Source of the DNA: JAPPFW01 sp965231815
Lineage (GTDB): Bacteria > Actinomycetota > Acidimicrobiia > Spongiisociales > Spongiisociaceae
Length of the DNA: 64,000 nt
NCBI GenBank assembly: GCA_965231815.1
Contig: OZ246890.1
Coordinates: 2,108,001-2,172,000, forward strand
Direction: 5' to 3'
In this document: in pieces, positions 1-7,945 of the stretch
Position numbering within the stretch: position 1 is the first letter of the stretch
How the letters are laid out: each line of letters opens with the position of its first letter
The notes under the pieces: model-generated
The model's input: only the letters and a program-made list of their open reading frames with translations
Database searches by the model: none
What the model was told of the DNA's origin: nothing
Translations under genes and position numbers: made by a program

Positions 1-1748
1 AAGGTCCAGCTTCCGAACTTGGTACGCATCAGCAACCAGGTGGCGAAGGCGGCGAACGCGAAGAAGTACAGGATCGAAACCCGGTAGGTGATCAAGGCTC
101 GTGACGCTTCCAGTTCTTCCGAAGTGGCCCACAGCAGCTTGGTAGCGATCGCTACCACGATCAGCAAGATTCCGGTTATTGACACAGAGGTGCCGAACCG
201 GTCGGCTTGGGCGTGGGAATGGCGCCGCTGATCGAAGAGCAGGCGCACCATAGCCACGATTAGCAGCACGACCGCCGCAGCCATCATCCATGCAAAGAAC
301 TCGGCACGGTACTTCCGGGATGCTGCCTCGAACTGGACAACGAACCCGACCACCGCCACAGCTACGCCGGCCACGGCGGTGATGGAAAAGCGGGTCACCG
401 GCGAGTCGGCATCTCGGGCTGCATTGAGCAGCATCATGACTCCGACCAGCACCAGACCTCCGAAGAGGATGGCGCGCAGTCCCTGCACGGTCAGCAGGAT
501 TCCGATCACGGTGGTGTCGGACGAATCGAGGGCGAATCCCAGGATCACTCCAAGGACGATCAGAGCCAAGCCGATGCCTGTTCTCCGACCTATCTCGCGG
601 CTTATCGAGAACCGGCCCATGGATACCGAGGCCGACTCGAATCGCCAGGTTGCATAGCCGAATACGGCCACCAGCATTCCGGCGCTCAGAACTATTCCCC
701 ATACCCAGTTCTGGTCTACCCCGTCGGTGACGGTAAGGCTGGTGAGCCCCGTGACGGCGGCTGCCAAGCCCACCACCGTGGCGGTTATCCCGATACCGTT
801 CTGGCTGAGTTTCCCGAAGGAACCACCACTCCGGGACTTTCTGGTGAGGCCGATTCCTACCAGAAAGCCCAGCAGCAGAGCGACCGCGACCGCGACCACC
901 AGCAGCCAGTTCGCGGCGACATCACCCGAGTCGCCCATCCCGACCAGTACGAAGGCGACCACCACGCCGATGACGGCTGCCGCCAAGGCCAGAACCATGG
1001 ACGCTATTCCTATCACGGCTACGTCCGATTGCTCCTTTGCCGACCTCTCGCGCCTGACCAGGCTCAACTCCATGAGGCCGAACACCAAGGCAACCACTCC
1101 CAGAGTCGCGAGTACACCGAACACGATGTCCCGGCCACCCAGGAATGAGTCCCAGAGATGATCGTTGCGGATCCACACCCCGCCGAAGATGTTGGCCCAG
1201 AAGTCATAGTCGGGGGCGTTGTCGAGACCCTCGACGATGACCTTGTCGACGAACAATTTCGAGAACCCGAGCTTGGCGCCCCTGAGCACGAAGAAGGTAC
1301 CCAAGGTAACGATGAAGCTGGGCAATCCCGTTTTCTCCACCAGGGTGCCGTTAACCCAGCCGACTCCCATAGCGAAAAGGAACGTGATCGGGATGGCCAG
1401 GGTCAAGGGCAGCCCAAGGCCACCCAACTCGCCGGTATCTTTGACCAGCAGCACCACCAGCATGCCGGTGGCCCCGGTCATCGCTCCCGACGACAGGTCG
1501 AACTCTCCTCCGATCATTAAGAGGGCGACCGCGATCGCCATGATCCCGAGGGAGGTCGCCACGTCCAGGTAGTTGTTCGTACCGGCCGTGGTTCCGAACA
1601 CGTCGCTGACCGACCAGAAGAAGATCCATATAGTGCCGGTACCTACCAGCGCTCCGATTTCAGGACGGGTCAGTAGCCGCTGGATAGGCCCCCGGTAGGC
1701 GAGACGTTCATCTCCGGCGGCCGGTGCTGGTTTAGTTTCGGCGGCCAT
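1..1748 (-). CDS. ABC transporter permease, RbsC-like, oversized; 3' end outside window
   Basis: Open from an ATG at 1748 to the window edge (over 580 codons, no stop). It is the inner-membrane channel subunit of a sugar-type importer (BPD_transp_2 family). The first 190 residues follow an RbsC-type permease: a cytoplasmic N-terminus, then several hydrophobic helices and a GEFDLSSGAMTG segment. A normal permease is about 330 residues. Here roughly 300-350 residues rich in extra hydrophobic helices lie between the early helices and the segment MRTKFGSW at the window edge, which resembles the RbsC core (usually TRFGRW...AVGGN). The gene follows the binding-protein gene on the same strand; the ATPase gene is presumably beyond the edge. 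Family assignment is firm; the substrate is unknown. Confidence 0.85.
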   Translation of the reverse strand, partial: MAAETKPAPAAGDERLAYRGPIQRLLTRPEIGALVGTGTIWIFFWSVSDVFGTTAGTNNYLDVATSLGIMAIAVALLMIGGEFDLSSGAMTGATGMLVVLLVKDTGELGGLGLPLTLAIPITFLFAMGVGWVNGTLVEKTGLPSFIVTLGTFFVLRGAKLGFSKLFVDKVIVEGLDNAPDYDFWANIFGGVWIRNDHLWDSFLGGRDIVFGVLATLGVVALVFGLMELSLVRRERSAKEQSDVAVIGIASMVLALAAAVIGVVVAFVLVGMGDSGDVAANWLLVVAVAVALLLGFLVGIGLTRKSRSGGSFGKLSQNGIGITATVVGLAAAVTGLTSLTVTDGVDQNWVWGIVLSAGMLVAVFGYATWRFESASVSMGRFSISREIGRRTGIGLALIVLGVILGFALDSSDTTVIGILLTVQGLRAILFGGLVLVGVMMLLNAARDADSPVTRFSITAVAGVAVAVVGFVVQFEAASRKYRAEFFAWMMAAAVVLLIVAMVRLLFDQRRHSHAQADRFGTSVSITGILLIVVAIATKLLWATSEELEASRALITYRVSILYFFAFAAFATWLLMRTKFGSWT

Positions 1749-1882
1749 CTAAGCCACCCTTCCTATAGGTACCCATTGGCTCCCCTACTTCCTTTCTGCT
1801 CGCTACTGGATTTCCTGCGCTCTCCCGATATATCCCGTGCAAGGGAAACCGGTGCAGTTAGCTGACCACACCTCGGTAAGCA

Positions 1883-1914
1883 CGGAAGGGGACCCGAACC
1901 CGGGTCCCCTTCCG
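1883..1914. other. Perfect 14-bp stem hairpin between binding-protein and permease genes
   Basis: The arm CGGAAGGGGACCCG (1883-1896) and its exact reverse complement (1901-1914) flank a 4-base loop. It lies in the gap between the stop of the binding-protein gene (1939) and the start of the permease (1748). No T-run follows on the minus strand, so it looks more like an mRNA-stabilising or attenuating intercistronic hairpin than a full terminator. Such hairpins commonly keep binding protein more abundant than permease; that role here is inference. Confidence 0.6.
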
Positions 1915-1938
1915 TTTATCGATCTGGCTGCTCCGCTC

Positions 1939-2961
1939 TTAGCGCGTGCCTTGGTCGACTAGGGCCTTTACTTCGCCAACGTTGTCGGTTGTTACGAAGC
2001 CCGGACCGGTGAGAACCGGAAGTCCACCACCGACGGTGTTCAGGTTGGTGGCGTTCAGGTAGAGGAACACGACCGTCAGGTACCCCTGCAGGTACTGCTG
2101 CTGATCAACCGTGAAGTTGACATTCCCGGCCTCGATGGCGGCGATCAGGTCGTTCGAGATGTCGAATCCACCGATAAAGAGATCGCGCCCGGCCTGGTTG
2201 CCGGCTTCCACCGCTCTCACCGCTACGTTCGGGCCCACTCCGAGGACGCCGTCAATATCGGAATCCGCCTGCAGGGCCGCGGCGATGGTGTTGATTTGGG
2301 TCTCCGGCTCGGAGTCGAGCCCGACGAACTGGGTTACCACTTCGCCACTGAAGGTGGCGGCCAGACCCTGGCAGCGTTCCTCAAGGCCGATGTTGCCTTG
2401 TTCCTGCTGCGCGCAGAGCACCTTGCCGGCGCCCAGGTCGTTGAAGAACTCGCCTGCGCCTTCACCGGCCACGATTTCGGTTTGGCCGACGTGGGTGACG
2501 GCGCCCAACTCCTTGAACTGGTTGGAGCCGGAGTTTAGGGTGATCACAGGAATACCGGCGGCGATAGCGGCTTCGACCTCTGACCCGAGAGCTTCCGGGT
2601 TGGCAAGAGATACACCTATGCCGTCGGAGCCCGAGGCAACCGCGGCCTGCATGTCCTGTACCTGCTTCTCCGGATCGTTACTTGAAGGGCTCCAGACCAT
2701 CTCGACACCCAACGCATCGGCAGCGTCCTGAGCGCCCTTCTTGACTACCGACCAGAATACGCCGTCATCAGAGTGGGTGACCATGTGGAAGGTCAAGTCC
2801 ATGCTTTGCGTCGGCGTTACCGCTACGGTGGTAGTCGCTTCCTCGGCGGCTGCCGTAGCTGCGGTGGTGGTGTCTGCTTCCGGCGTGGCATCGTCGGCGC
2901 TACACGCTGCGACGACCAGAGCCAGCATGGCGATCATCGCCACCCATCGTGTTCTGTGCAT
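1939..2961 (-). CDS. Sugar ABC transporter substrate-binding lipoprotein (Peripla_BP_4, RbsB-like)
   Basis: 340 residues. The N-terminus has two Arg, a hydrophobic stretch and a lipobox ending in VVAAC, so it should be an extracytoplasmic lipoprotein cleaved before Cys20. A low-complexity Thr/Ala/Glu linker follows, then a type-I periplasmic-binding fold (VKKGAQDAADALGVEM, DGIGVSLANPEAL, GIPVITLNSG, then GVGPNVAVRAVEAGN). The minus-strand start has a strong ribosome site (GAGGAGG about 6 bases upstream). It is first in the operon before the permease and delivers the ligand to it. The ligand cannot be told from sequence; a sugar or sugar-like compound is usual for this family. Confidence 0.9.
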   Translation of the reverse strand: MHRTRWVAMIAMLALVVAACSADDATPEADTTTAATAAAEEATTTVAVTPTQSMDLTFHMVTHSDDGVFWSVVKKGAQDAADALGVEMVWSPSSNDPEKQVQDMQAAVASGSDGIGVSLANPEALGSEVEAAIAAGIPVITLNSGSNQFKELGAVTHVGQTEIVAGEGAGEFFNDLGAGKVLCAQQEQGNIGLEERCQGLAATFSGEVVTQFVGLDSEPETQINTIAAALQADSDIDGVLGVGPNVAVRAVEAGNQAGRDLFIGGFDISNDLIAAIEAGNVNFTVDQQQYLQGYLTVVFLYLNATNLNTVGGGLPVLTGPGFVTTDNVGEVKALVDQGTR

Positions 2962-3128
2962 AGGTTCCTCCTCTAAACCTGCGGGGTTTTCGATTGGCCA
3001 ACTACGGCAGGGTTATGCAATGCAGGTCAAGGACAAGGTGCATACCCGCCTCGTGGCAAATCCCTACCATAGCAAGACCGTCGACGAGTGTCTATTGCCG
3101 GCAGGGGTGGCGAACGGAAGGAGGGGTA

Positions 3129-3160
3129 TCGGGAATCAGGAGGAGTGTCGGGAATCAGGA
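3129..3160. repeat. Short direct repeat TCGGGAATCAGGA, two copies
   Basis: The 13-mer TCGGGAATCAGGA occurs at 3129-3141 and 3148-3160, with a third degenerate copy just downstream. It sits between the divergent start of the binding-protein gene and the DUF6941 gene. It may be an operator or simple slippage; nothing in the sequence decides between them. Confidence 0.5.
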
Positions 3161-3201
3161 CGGTGATTGGGAACCGATCCCGCCCTTCTAGAGTGAGGGG
3201 G

Positions 3202-3693
3202 ATGGAATCGTTCGAAGCGTCTTTGGATCCCAAGCCGAGCGTGGAGTTCGTGATGGTGGCCGACGCCGTACAGGCGATGGGGGGCAAGCTCTACGTTCTG
3301 GGAGGAGGGTGGGACATGCTGTGGGTCGCGTCTTTCCCTGCCCGGCACCCGTCAATGGGAATCGGCCTCCGCTTGCGGGTCCCCTGGTCGTATATGGACG
3401 AGTTCGATCTCTCGGTTGACCTCGTGGATGAAGACGGGAGAAGCCTGTTCGGGGGCAAACGATTCGTGCAACGCATAAAGGTGGCGCGGCGATTAGGAAG
3501 GCCGGCAGGAAGCGAGACCGGCGTCACGAGGGCTTTCACCTTCAACAACCTCTTGTTTCCCAGACCGGGGGGATATGCCTTTCCGATCTATGTCGGCGGT
3601 GCCGAGGTGGCGCGCGTTAGGTTCAGGGTGGAGGATCGCTCCGGGCGTCGCGGCAAGGCTCGCGGACGGCCGGCCGAGCCGGGAGAAGGCTGA
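3202..3693 (+). CDS. DUF6941 family protein
   Basis: 163 residues from the ATG at 3202, which has GAGGGG immediately upstream; an open frame continues upstream to 3088 but lacks a ribosome site and runs through the short repeats. The pattern VEFVMVADAVQAMGGKLYVLGGGWD near residues 12-36 (given in part as KLYVLGGGWD) followed by a beta-rich domain matches my memory of DUF6941, a small actinobacterial family of unknown function that begins with a phrase about gene product naming its own presence (ADxAQxxxGKLYxLGGGWD). The C-terminus is Arg/Gly rich. It is convergent with the aconitase-X operon and has no obvious functional partner. Confidence 0.75.
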   Translation: MESFEASLDPKPSVEFVMVADAVQAMGGKLYVLGGGWDMLWVASFPARHPSMGIGLRLRVPWSYMDEFDLSVDLVDEDGRSLFGGKRFVQRIKVARRLGRPAGSETGVTRAFTFNNLLFPRPGGYAFPIYVGGAEVARVRFRVEDRSGRRGKARGRPAEPGEG

Positions 3694-3730
3694 ACTCCAC
3701 CGGTAGAGGTTCTCGATGATCTTGGCGGAG

Positions 3731-4192
3731 TCACCGGCTCAGCCTCAGCCGGTTCCTTTCGCTCATGGTTTCTGCGAGCTCTTGTTCCACTATCCCGTCC
3801 GGGCCGATACGGGTTGGGAGGTGGTCGGAGAGAAGGTCGTAACCATCCTCAACGACCACGATGGGGCATTGACGGTCCGGGTACAACTCAGCCGCCACCA
3901 TCACCCCGACTACGAGAATCGGATCGACGGTTCGCAGGATCAAACCGGACGGCCCGGTACCGAGGCGGATCGACTCGGCCAGGACGGCGGATCCACCGGA
4001 TGAGCCGCGGCCGCTCGGCAAGATGAGGATCCGTCCCGCGGTGCAGGCGCCGAGTTGGGGATGGCTGCGATCGATCACCGTGCCCGTTTGCGGATCGATG
4101 CCGCCCCACCAACTCAGCGGTTCGTCGAGGACCATGCCCGATCCTTGGGCTTCTCCCTTCCAGAGAGGCACACCCCGGAGCCGGATGCTCAC
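3731..4192 (-). CDS. Aconitase X swivel (small) subunit, DUF126
   Basis: 153 residues. The start GTG at 4192 overlaps the TGA of the large-subunit gene (GTGA), which fixes the start; the longer open frame upstream is out of frame with any known domain. The motif GTVIDRSHPQLG followed by GRILILPSGRGSSGGS is diagnostic of the aconitase-X swivel domain, which closes over the active site of the large subunit. Two-subunit AcnX enzymes dehydrate cis-3-hydroxy-L-proline in bacteria or mevalonate-5-phosphate in archaea. The operon with an amine oxidase makes the hydroxyproline-type reaction the more likely one here; this is inference. Confidence 0.85.
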   Translation of the reverse strand: MSIRLRGVPLWKGEAQGSGMVLDEPLSWWGGIDPQTGTVIDRSHPQLGACTAGRILILPSGRGSSGGSAVLAESIRLGTGPSGLILRTVDPILVVGVMVAAELYPDRQCPIVVVEDGYDLLSDHLPTRIGPDGIVEQELAETMSERNRLRLSR

Positions 4193-5439
4193 CACGGGGT
4201 TCTCTCTCTGATCACCCGGCCGGTCACTGCCGATTCCACGCAATCGAAGGTAGAGCCGAATACCACCTCCAGTCCGAGATTCCCGGGCGCGTAGTACGCC
4301 CATTTCGCCGAATCGGTCATGGCCACGCCCTGCCCCTCCCTGATGATGGGCGTTACGTAGGTGCAGGTATCGACCACGAAGGTCACTCCGAGCCTCTCGA
4401 GCCGCTCCACCTCCGGCGCCGTCCTCAGCACGTCCCGGCCGGTGTTGACGTACATGGTGATCCCTTCGTGGACGCTTCGATTGGCTAGCAGATCGGCGAG
4501 GTGGGCGATCTGCCTCGATGAGTAGTGAGGTGTTCCCAGATTCACCGTTCGGAGTTCCCCTGACGGCGTGGTGGTCAGCCCTTCGTAGGCTTCGGCCAGA
4601 TCGTCACGGCCGATCCTTACCATCCGGAAGGATCGGCCTCCGGTGGCCTTATCCAGCGTTGCCGCTTCCGGGGTGACGCCTACCACATGCAGCATCCCTA
4701 CCGAGCCTGAGGAGGCGGCGGCGGCCCCGAGAACCTTGAGTTGATCCTCGGTGGCGCGTTCGAATCCGATGATGGCCGGAACGTCATTACCCGACCTCCG
4801 TCCTACCACGAAGCCCAATACCGCGAAGAGCAGATCCGTGACCTTGGCCGCCGTTCCGATGCCGGATATGTCGAAGCACACCCCGGCCTTCCGGTGCTCA
4901 TCCAGGTACAGGCCGAACTCGGGGGCGCGGCCCGCGATTGCCGCGGCGATGTCGATGAAGTCACCGAAGCGTGGGGTGCGGGCGCCGATCACCGAATTGG
5001 CGAACACGATGGCGTTTGACTCTCCCCACGCCACCCTGTCCCCGAAGGCGGGTCGTTCGGGAAGTTGGTACGGAGCACAGGTCCAGGTAGGTCGTCCTCC
5101 CATATCGACGTACGCTTGCATCGTGGCCACGGCGCCGGTTCGAAGCGATGCGTTCCCGCTCCACAGTTCCGGATGGATCAGGTCGAGGGAAGCAACGTTG
5201 AGGGTGGTCGGAACCTTGACCTGTCCGCCGAGATCGCGGAGCCGGGCCGCGTAGTCGAGACTCGATCGGCCCAGGTATAGGGTTCCGTCGATGTGGGCGC
5301 CGGAGATGTCGATCATCCGGCGAGCTCCGGTGGCTCGGCCCAGCCCGATCAGAAGACGCATGGCCAGCGCTTCGGCACGGCCCCGGTCACCCTTCAACAT
5401 CGCCGTGTCTTCGGCCGTGAGGCGGGGACCTGCGTTCAA
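4189..5439 (-). CDS. Aconitase X catalytic (large) subunit, DUF521
   Basis: 416 residues with a TTG start at 5439 that overlaps the TGA of the upstream oxidase gene (TTGA). It resembles the catalytic subunit of AcnX dehydratases: an N-terminal LTAEDTAMLKGDRG segment, AHIDGTLY near residue 48, and cysteines in TWTCAPYQ, AGVCFDISG and VVDTCTYVTPI that can hold the iron-sulfur cluster. Length matches the family (about 400). It should work as a heterodimer with the small subunit encoded directly downstream. The candidate substrate is cis-3-hydroxy-L-proline, giving a pyrroline carboxylate; a phosphomevalonate dehydratase role is less likely because no mevalonate genes are nearby. Confidence 0.88.
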   Translation of the reverse strand: MNAGPRLTAEDTAMLKGDRGRAEALAMRLLIGLGRATGARRMIDISGAHIDGTLYLGRSSLDYAARLRDLGGQVKVPTTLNVASLDLIHPELWSGNASLRTGAVATMQAYVDMGGRPTWTCAPYQLPERPAFGDRVAWGESNAIVFANSVIGARTPRFGDFIDIAAAIAGRAPEFGLYLDEHRKAGVCFDISGIGTAAKVTDLLFAVLGFVVGRRSGNDVPAIIGFERATEDQLKVLGAAAASSGSVGMLHVVGVTPEAATLDKATGGRSFRMVRIGRDDLAEAYEGLTTTPSGELRTVNLGTPHYSSRQIAHLADLLANRSVHEGITMYVNTGRDVLRTAPEVERLERLGVTFVVDTCTYVTPIIREGQGVAMTDSAKWAYYAPGNLGLEVVFGSTFDCVESAVTGRVIRERTPW

Positions 5440-6545
5440 ATCACGGCTCCTTCCGGAATTGTCTCCCCGGTTTCGAAGCGTCGGGCATCGAAAGCGGAGA
5501 GGTCGAAGGTCGGAATGGACCGCATTACCAGTTGAGCCAGGTGCTCCCCGATTACCGGACCTTGCTGGAAGCCGTGACCGCTGAAGCCGGTGGCGTAATG
5601 GAGCCTGCCGATCTGCTCGGCGGTCCCGACGATGGCGTTGTTATCCGGGCTGACCCCGTAGTAACCCCACCATCCATGGGTTATCTCCGAATCGAGCATC
5701 TCCGGAACCCGATTCAGAACGGTGGGAGCCAGATCTTCGAGGTCTTGGGCTCGCCCGCCCATCGCCAGACCGTCGGCTTCTCGATGGAAATAAAATCCGG
5801 TGGAGAAGTCGATAACCATGGGGAGACGCCTCGGGAACGGGTCAGGTCCTCTGGTCAACCATACGTGGCGTTTCACTGGTCGAACCGGAAGGTCGAGCCC
5901 TACCGGCTCGGCCAACGAGCGACTCCAAACCCCGGCTGCCAGCACGACCTCCTCGGCGGCGATGTACCCGTCGGTAGTCCTGACTCCTCTGATCCGTCCA
6001 CCTTGCGCGTCGATTTCCGTTGCTGTGCAGCCCTGGACGATCACGGCGCCGCGGCGAACCGCGGAGCGGGCGTAACCGTAGGCGACGGCTTCAGGGGTAC
6101 AGGTGCCGTCCAGCGGGCAGTAGGTAGCGGTTGCCAGGTCATGCGTGCGGATTCCGGGGACCATCTTCCGAGCCGTACGAAGGTCGATCATCTCGGTGGG
6201 TACCCCGAGTGAGCGCTGTATCTCGACCCCTTTCCGGAATGTCTCTACTTCGGATTCCGTCAACAGGAACAGGTATCCCCATTGCTTGAGCCCGATGTCG
6301 GTGTCGAACTCCTCATCGAAGTTCACGAGGCGGCGGATATTCTCCAGCGCCATCTTGATGTTCAACTCGTCGAAGAACTGGGCCCGGAATCCACCGGCCG
6401 CCTTGCTGGTGGAACCGGATCCGACCGTTGCTCGCTCCACGACCGTCACATCCATGCCCGCGCGAGCCAGGTGGTGTGCGGTGCAGGCGCCCATAATCCC
6501 ACCCCCGATTACGACGACCCCGGTGGAGGCCGGGAGATCTGCCAT
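5436..6545 (-). CDS. FAD-dependent amine/amino-acid oxidoreductase (DAO, SoxB-like)
   Basis: 369 residues from the ATG at 6545, which has AGGAAG about 5 bases upstream; a GTG six bases further up is also open. The N-terminus carries the dinucleotide-binding motif VVIGGGIMGACTAHHLA, followed by a GSGSTSKAAGGFR segment and the C-terminal VSPDNNAIVG...GFSGHGFQQGP signature of the DAO/sarcosine-oxidase family. It probably oxidises a secondary or imino amino acid with FAD. It is the first gene of the operon with both aconitase-X subunits (overlapping stop/start), which suggests catabolism of a cyclic amino acid such as a hydroxyproline. A MITE-1 copy ends only about 11 bases upstream of the start. 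Confidence 0.85.
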   Translation of the reverse strand: MADLPASTGVVVIGGGIMGACTAHHLARAGMDVTVVERATVGSGSTSKAAGGFRAQFFDELNIKMALENIRRLVNFDEEFDTDIGLKQWGYLFLLTESEVETFRKGVEIQRSLGVPTEMIDLRTARKMVPGIRTHDLATATYCPLDGTCTPEAVAYGYARSAVRRGAVIVQGCTATEIDAQGGRIRGVRTTDGYIAAEEVVLAAGVWSRSLAEPVGLDLPVRPVKRHVWLTRGPDPFPRRLPMVIDFSTGFYFHREADGLAMGGRAQDLEDLAPTVLNRVPEMLDSEITHGWWGYYGVSPDNNAIVGTAEQIGRLHYATGFSGHGFQQGPVIGEHLAQLVMRSIPTFDLSAFDARRFETGETIPEGAVI

Positions 6546-6555
6546 CAGCACTTCC

Positions 6556-6774
6556 TAGCCCTGGTTATTCAGGTTTCCCGCACACCGGCTCCTAACGCCG
6601 GTTCCACCCGAGTCTTGGAGGCTACCCACGTTCACCCGACACTGAATCTCTACACCGGACCGGGATGGGAATACCGATAGCTGTATTGCCTGGTCGGGGC
6701 GCGAATATGGTCTACTCCACTCATCCCTCAAACCTCTCATCCCCCAAACCTCCATCCATGAATAATCGAGGCTA
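6556..6774 (-). mobile_element. MITE-1 copy a (about 219 bp, inverted orientation)
   Basis: Reverse-complement relative of the elements at 10726 and 50557. The ends are TAGCCCTGGTTATTCA and TGAATAATCGAGGCTA, imperfect 16-bp inverted repeats that begin and end with TA. This copy is the most diverged and is about 11 bp longer, with a 16-bp tandem duplication (CTCATCCCTCAAACCT / CTCATCCCCCAAACCT) near its right end. No protein is encoded. Its left end touches the ribosome site of the oxidase gene. Confidence 0.8.
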
Positions 6775-6897
6775 ATACACAGGCCACCGACCTGGTACCC
6801 CATTGCCCGGGCGCCTCGTAGCCCCGAAATGTGTCGACGTGAGCCCAGGGCTTAGGATGGACAGCGGCCGATTCGATGGTGTGGCTACCTCAACGTT
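6775..6897. other. Intergenic stretch, nothing recognised
   Basis: About 120 bases between MITE-1 copy a and the stop of the hicB-like gene. No convincing gene, hairpin or repeat was seen. Confidence 0.4.
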
Positions 6898-7407
6898 TCA
6901 AATAGGTTGCTCGTTGAGGAGTTGGCTGATGCGCTGGTGGGATACGCCTAGTAGCAGGGCCGATTCCCTGGTCGAAAGCCCCTCGTTACGGGCGATCCGG
7001 GCCATGCGAATCCTACGTTCCCGAGCGTCGCGTGTGGCGTTCCGCGCGGTTTCCTCGGCTGCTGAGAGCGCGGCATGCGCCTTGGCGAGTTCCGTGGGCA
7101 TCCGGATCGTGATCTCGACATCGATGTCGTCCGGATCGACCTCGGTAAGGGCCCCGATCACCTCGCGGGCGGTTTGATCCACAGCGGTGAGCCGGCGGAC
7201 CTGAGTGTGGGCAAACATGTGGTCCGGTAGGCCTTCGGTGATCTCGATCGCCCACCAAGGCGCTAGGAGGGTGCTGCGAAACCCCGTACAAAGGGGTTCA
7301 CCCGCTAACCCATAACTCTCTGACCAGGCGCTTTACCAATCACCGAACCCCGAAAGACTCGTTTTTCAGGACCCTCCTAGGCGGGTAGCAACTGCTCTGT
7401 AGATCAT
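6898..7407 (-). pseudogene. hicB-like antitoxin gene interrupted by a MITE-2 copy
   Basis: Removing the MITE-2 at 7266-7377 and one TA restores an unbroken 131-codon gene from an ATG at 7407 to the stop at 6898. The restored protein begins MIYRAVATRLAPWWAIEITE, continues with a HicB-type partial RNase-H-like region (VDQTAREVIGALTEVDPDDI) and ends with an alpha-helical segment and helix-turn-helix (STRESALLLGVSHQRISQLL) for operator binding. The ATG overlaps the TGA of hicA (ATGA), the usual coupling of such pairs. As it stands, only a shortened frame from the ATG at 7218 (106 residues with the HTH) could be read, with no clear ribosome site. The DNA-binding part might still be made; the toxin-binding part is cut. 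Confidence 0.85.
7266..7377 (+). mobile_element. MITE-2 copy A, inserted in hicB
   Basis: 112 bp with terminal inverted repeats: left GGAGGGTGCTGCGAAACC, right end the near reverse complement (GTTTTTCAGGACCCTCC). TA dinucleotides at 7264-7265 and 7378-7379 flank it as a target duplication. Deleting element plus one TA rejoins the hicB reading frame, which demonstrates insertion. It has no coding capacity, so it must be moved by a transposase encoded elsewhere. TA duplication points to the IS630/Tc1-mariner superfamily (inference). Confidence 0.88.
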
Positions 7408-7721
7408 GAGCCTTTCTCCAGACGTTTGCGGAGGTTCTTGATGATGCTAGGAGGGTGCTGAGAAACCCCCTACAAAGGGTTCACCCGCTAACCCGCAACT
7501 CTCTGACCAGGCGGTTTGCCGACCATCGAACCCCGTAAGATTCGTTTTTCAGGACCCTCCTACGGGCGGTGTATTCGTTGATCTCCCGGTGGCGTGGGAT
7601 CGGGAACCGGATTCCGCCACATTCCCATACTTCGTGGCTACCTTGCCGAACCAAACCTCATCTCCACGTTGTTTTTCCTTGCGATCTTCCGCAGCCGGGT
7701 CAACAGGATCGCTCTCTTCAC
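7404..7721 (-). pseudogene. hicA-like toxin gene, frameshifted and interrupted by a MITE-2 copy
   Basis: Read from a GTG at 7721. The first 23 codons end in KIARKNNVEMRF; one extra C/G base at 7651-7652 shifts the frame. After it come VRQGSHEVWECGG and PIPRHREINEYTAR, the GSH and catalytic-His region typical of HicA mRNA-interferase toxins. MITE-2 copy B then splits the gene; removing it plus one TA gives the C-terminus SIIKNLRKRLEKGS and a TGA at 7404-7406 that overlaps the hicB ATG. The rebuilt toxin is 67 residues, the normal HicA length. Upstream, TTGTCG and CATAAT hexamers about 17 bases apart lie just before the GTG, suggesting a leaderless promoter. The toxin is dead as sequenced unless the frameshift is an assembly error, and even then the MITE breaks it. 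Confidence 0.85.
7450..7560 (+). mobile_element. MITE-2 copy B, inserted in hicA
   Basis: 111 bp, same orientation and about 90 percent like copy A. Flanking TA at 7448-7449 and 7561-7562. The ends are GGAGGGTGCTGAGAAACC and GTTTTTCAGGACCCTCC. Its removal rejoins the hicA frame exactly between residues Arg53 and Ser54 of the rebuilt toxin. Confidence 0.88.
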
Positions 7722-7945
7722 GTATATTATGTCTATCCGGGCTAGGCGACAAGCGACAAGGGCACTTAGACAGTAGATGTTCGCCCGGTTTGAGCGAGGC
7801 GAGCGACTACGGCGACCGAGGTGGTTGCGGCGATGTTGTGTTGTGGGCATGTACGGGGCCGGAATCGCGGCGTGGGGTGAGGATTAACCGATCCATCGCA
7901 CAAGCGGGCGGGCCTTCGAGCCGTCCGGTTAGTCTTGCGGTGCTT
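7722..7945. other. Intergenic, probable divergent promoter region
   Basis: About 220 bases between the divergent hicA-like pseudogene and the aminotransferase gene. Two close copies of CGACAAG (7747 to 7760) read as TTGTCG on the minus strand, one of which is a candidate -35 for hicA. No small gene was recognised. Confidence 0.35.

Noticed and set aside
2111..2731. 206-codon plus-strand frame over the binding-protein gene
   Set aside because: Shadow of the lipoprotein gene, which has signal peptide, ribosome site and family motifs.
5532..6212. 226-codon plus-strand frame over the amine-oxidase gene
   Set aside because: Shadow; no family features.
7013..7291. Minus-strand frame through MITE-2 copy A
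   Set aside because: Reads out of frame through the element and hicB; the rebuilt hicB explains the region.
7260..7565. CRISPR-like arrangement of two similar 112-bp units
   Set aside because: Units have inverted ends, TA duplications and different host-gene sequence between them; they are MITE copies.
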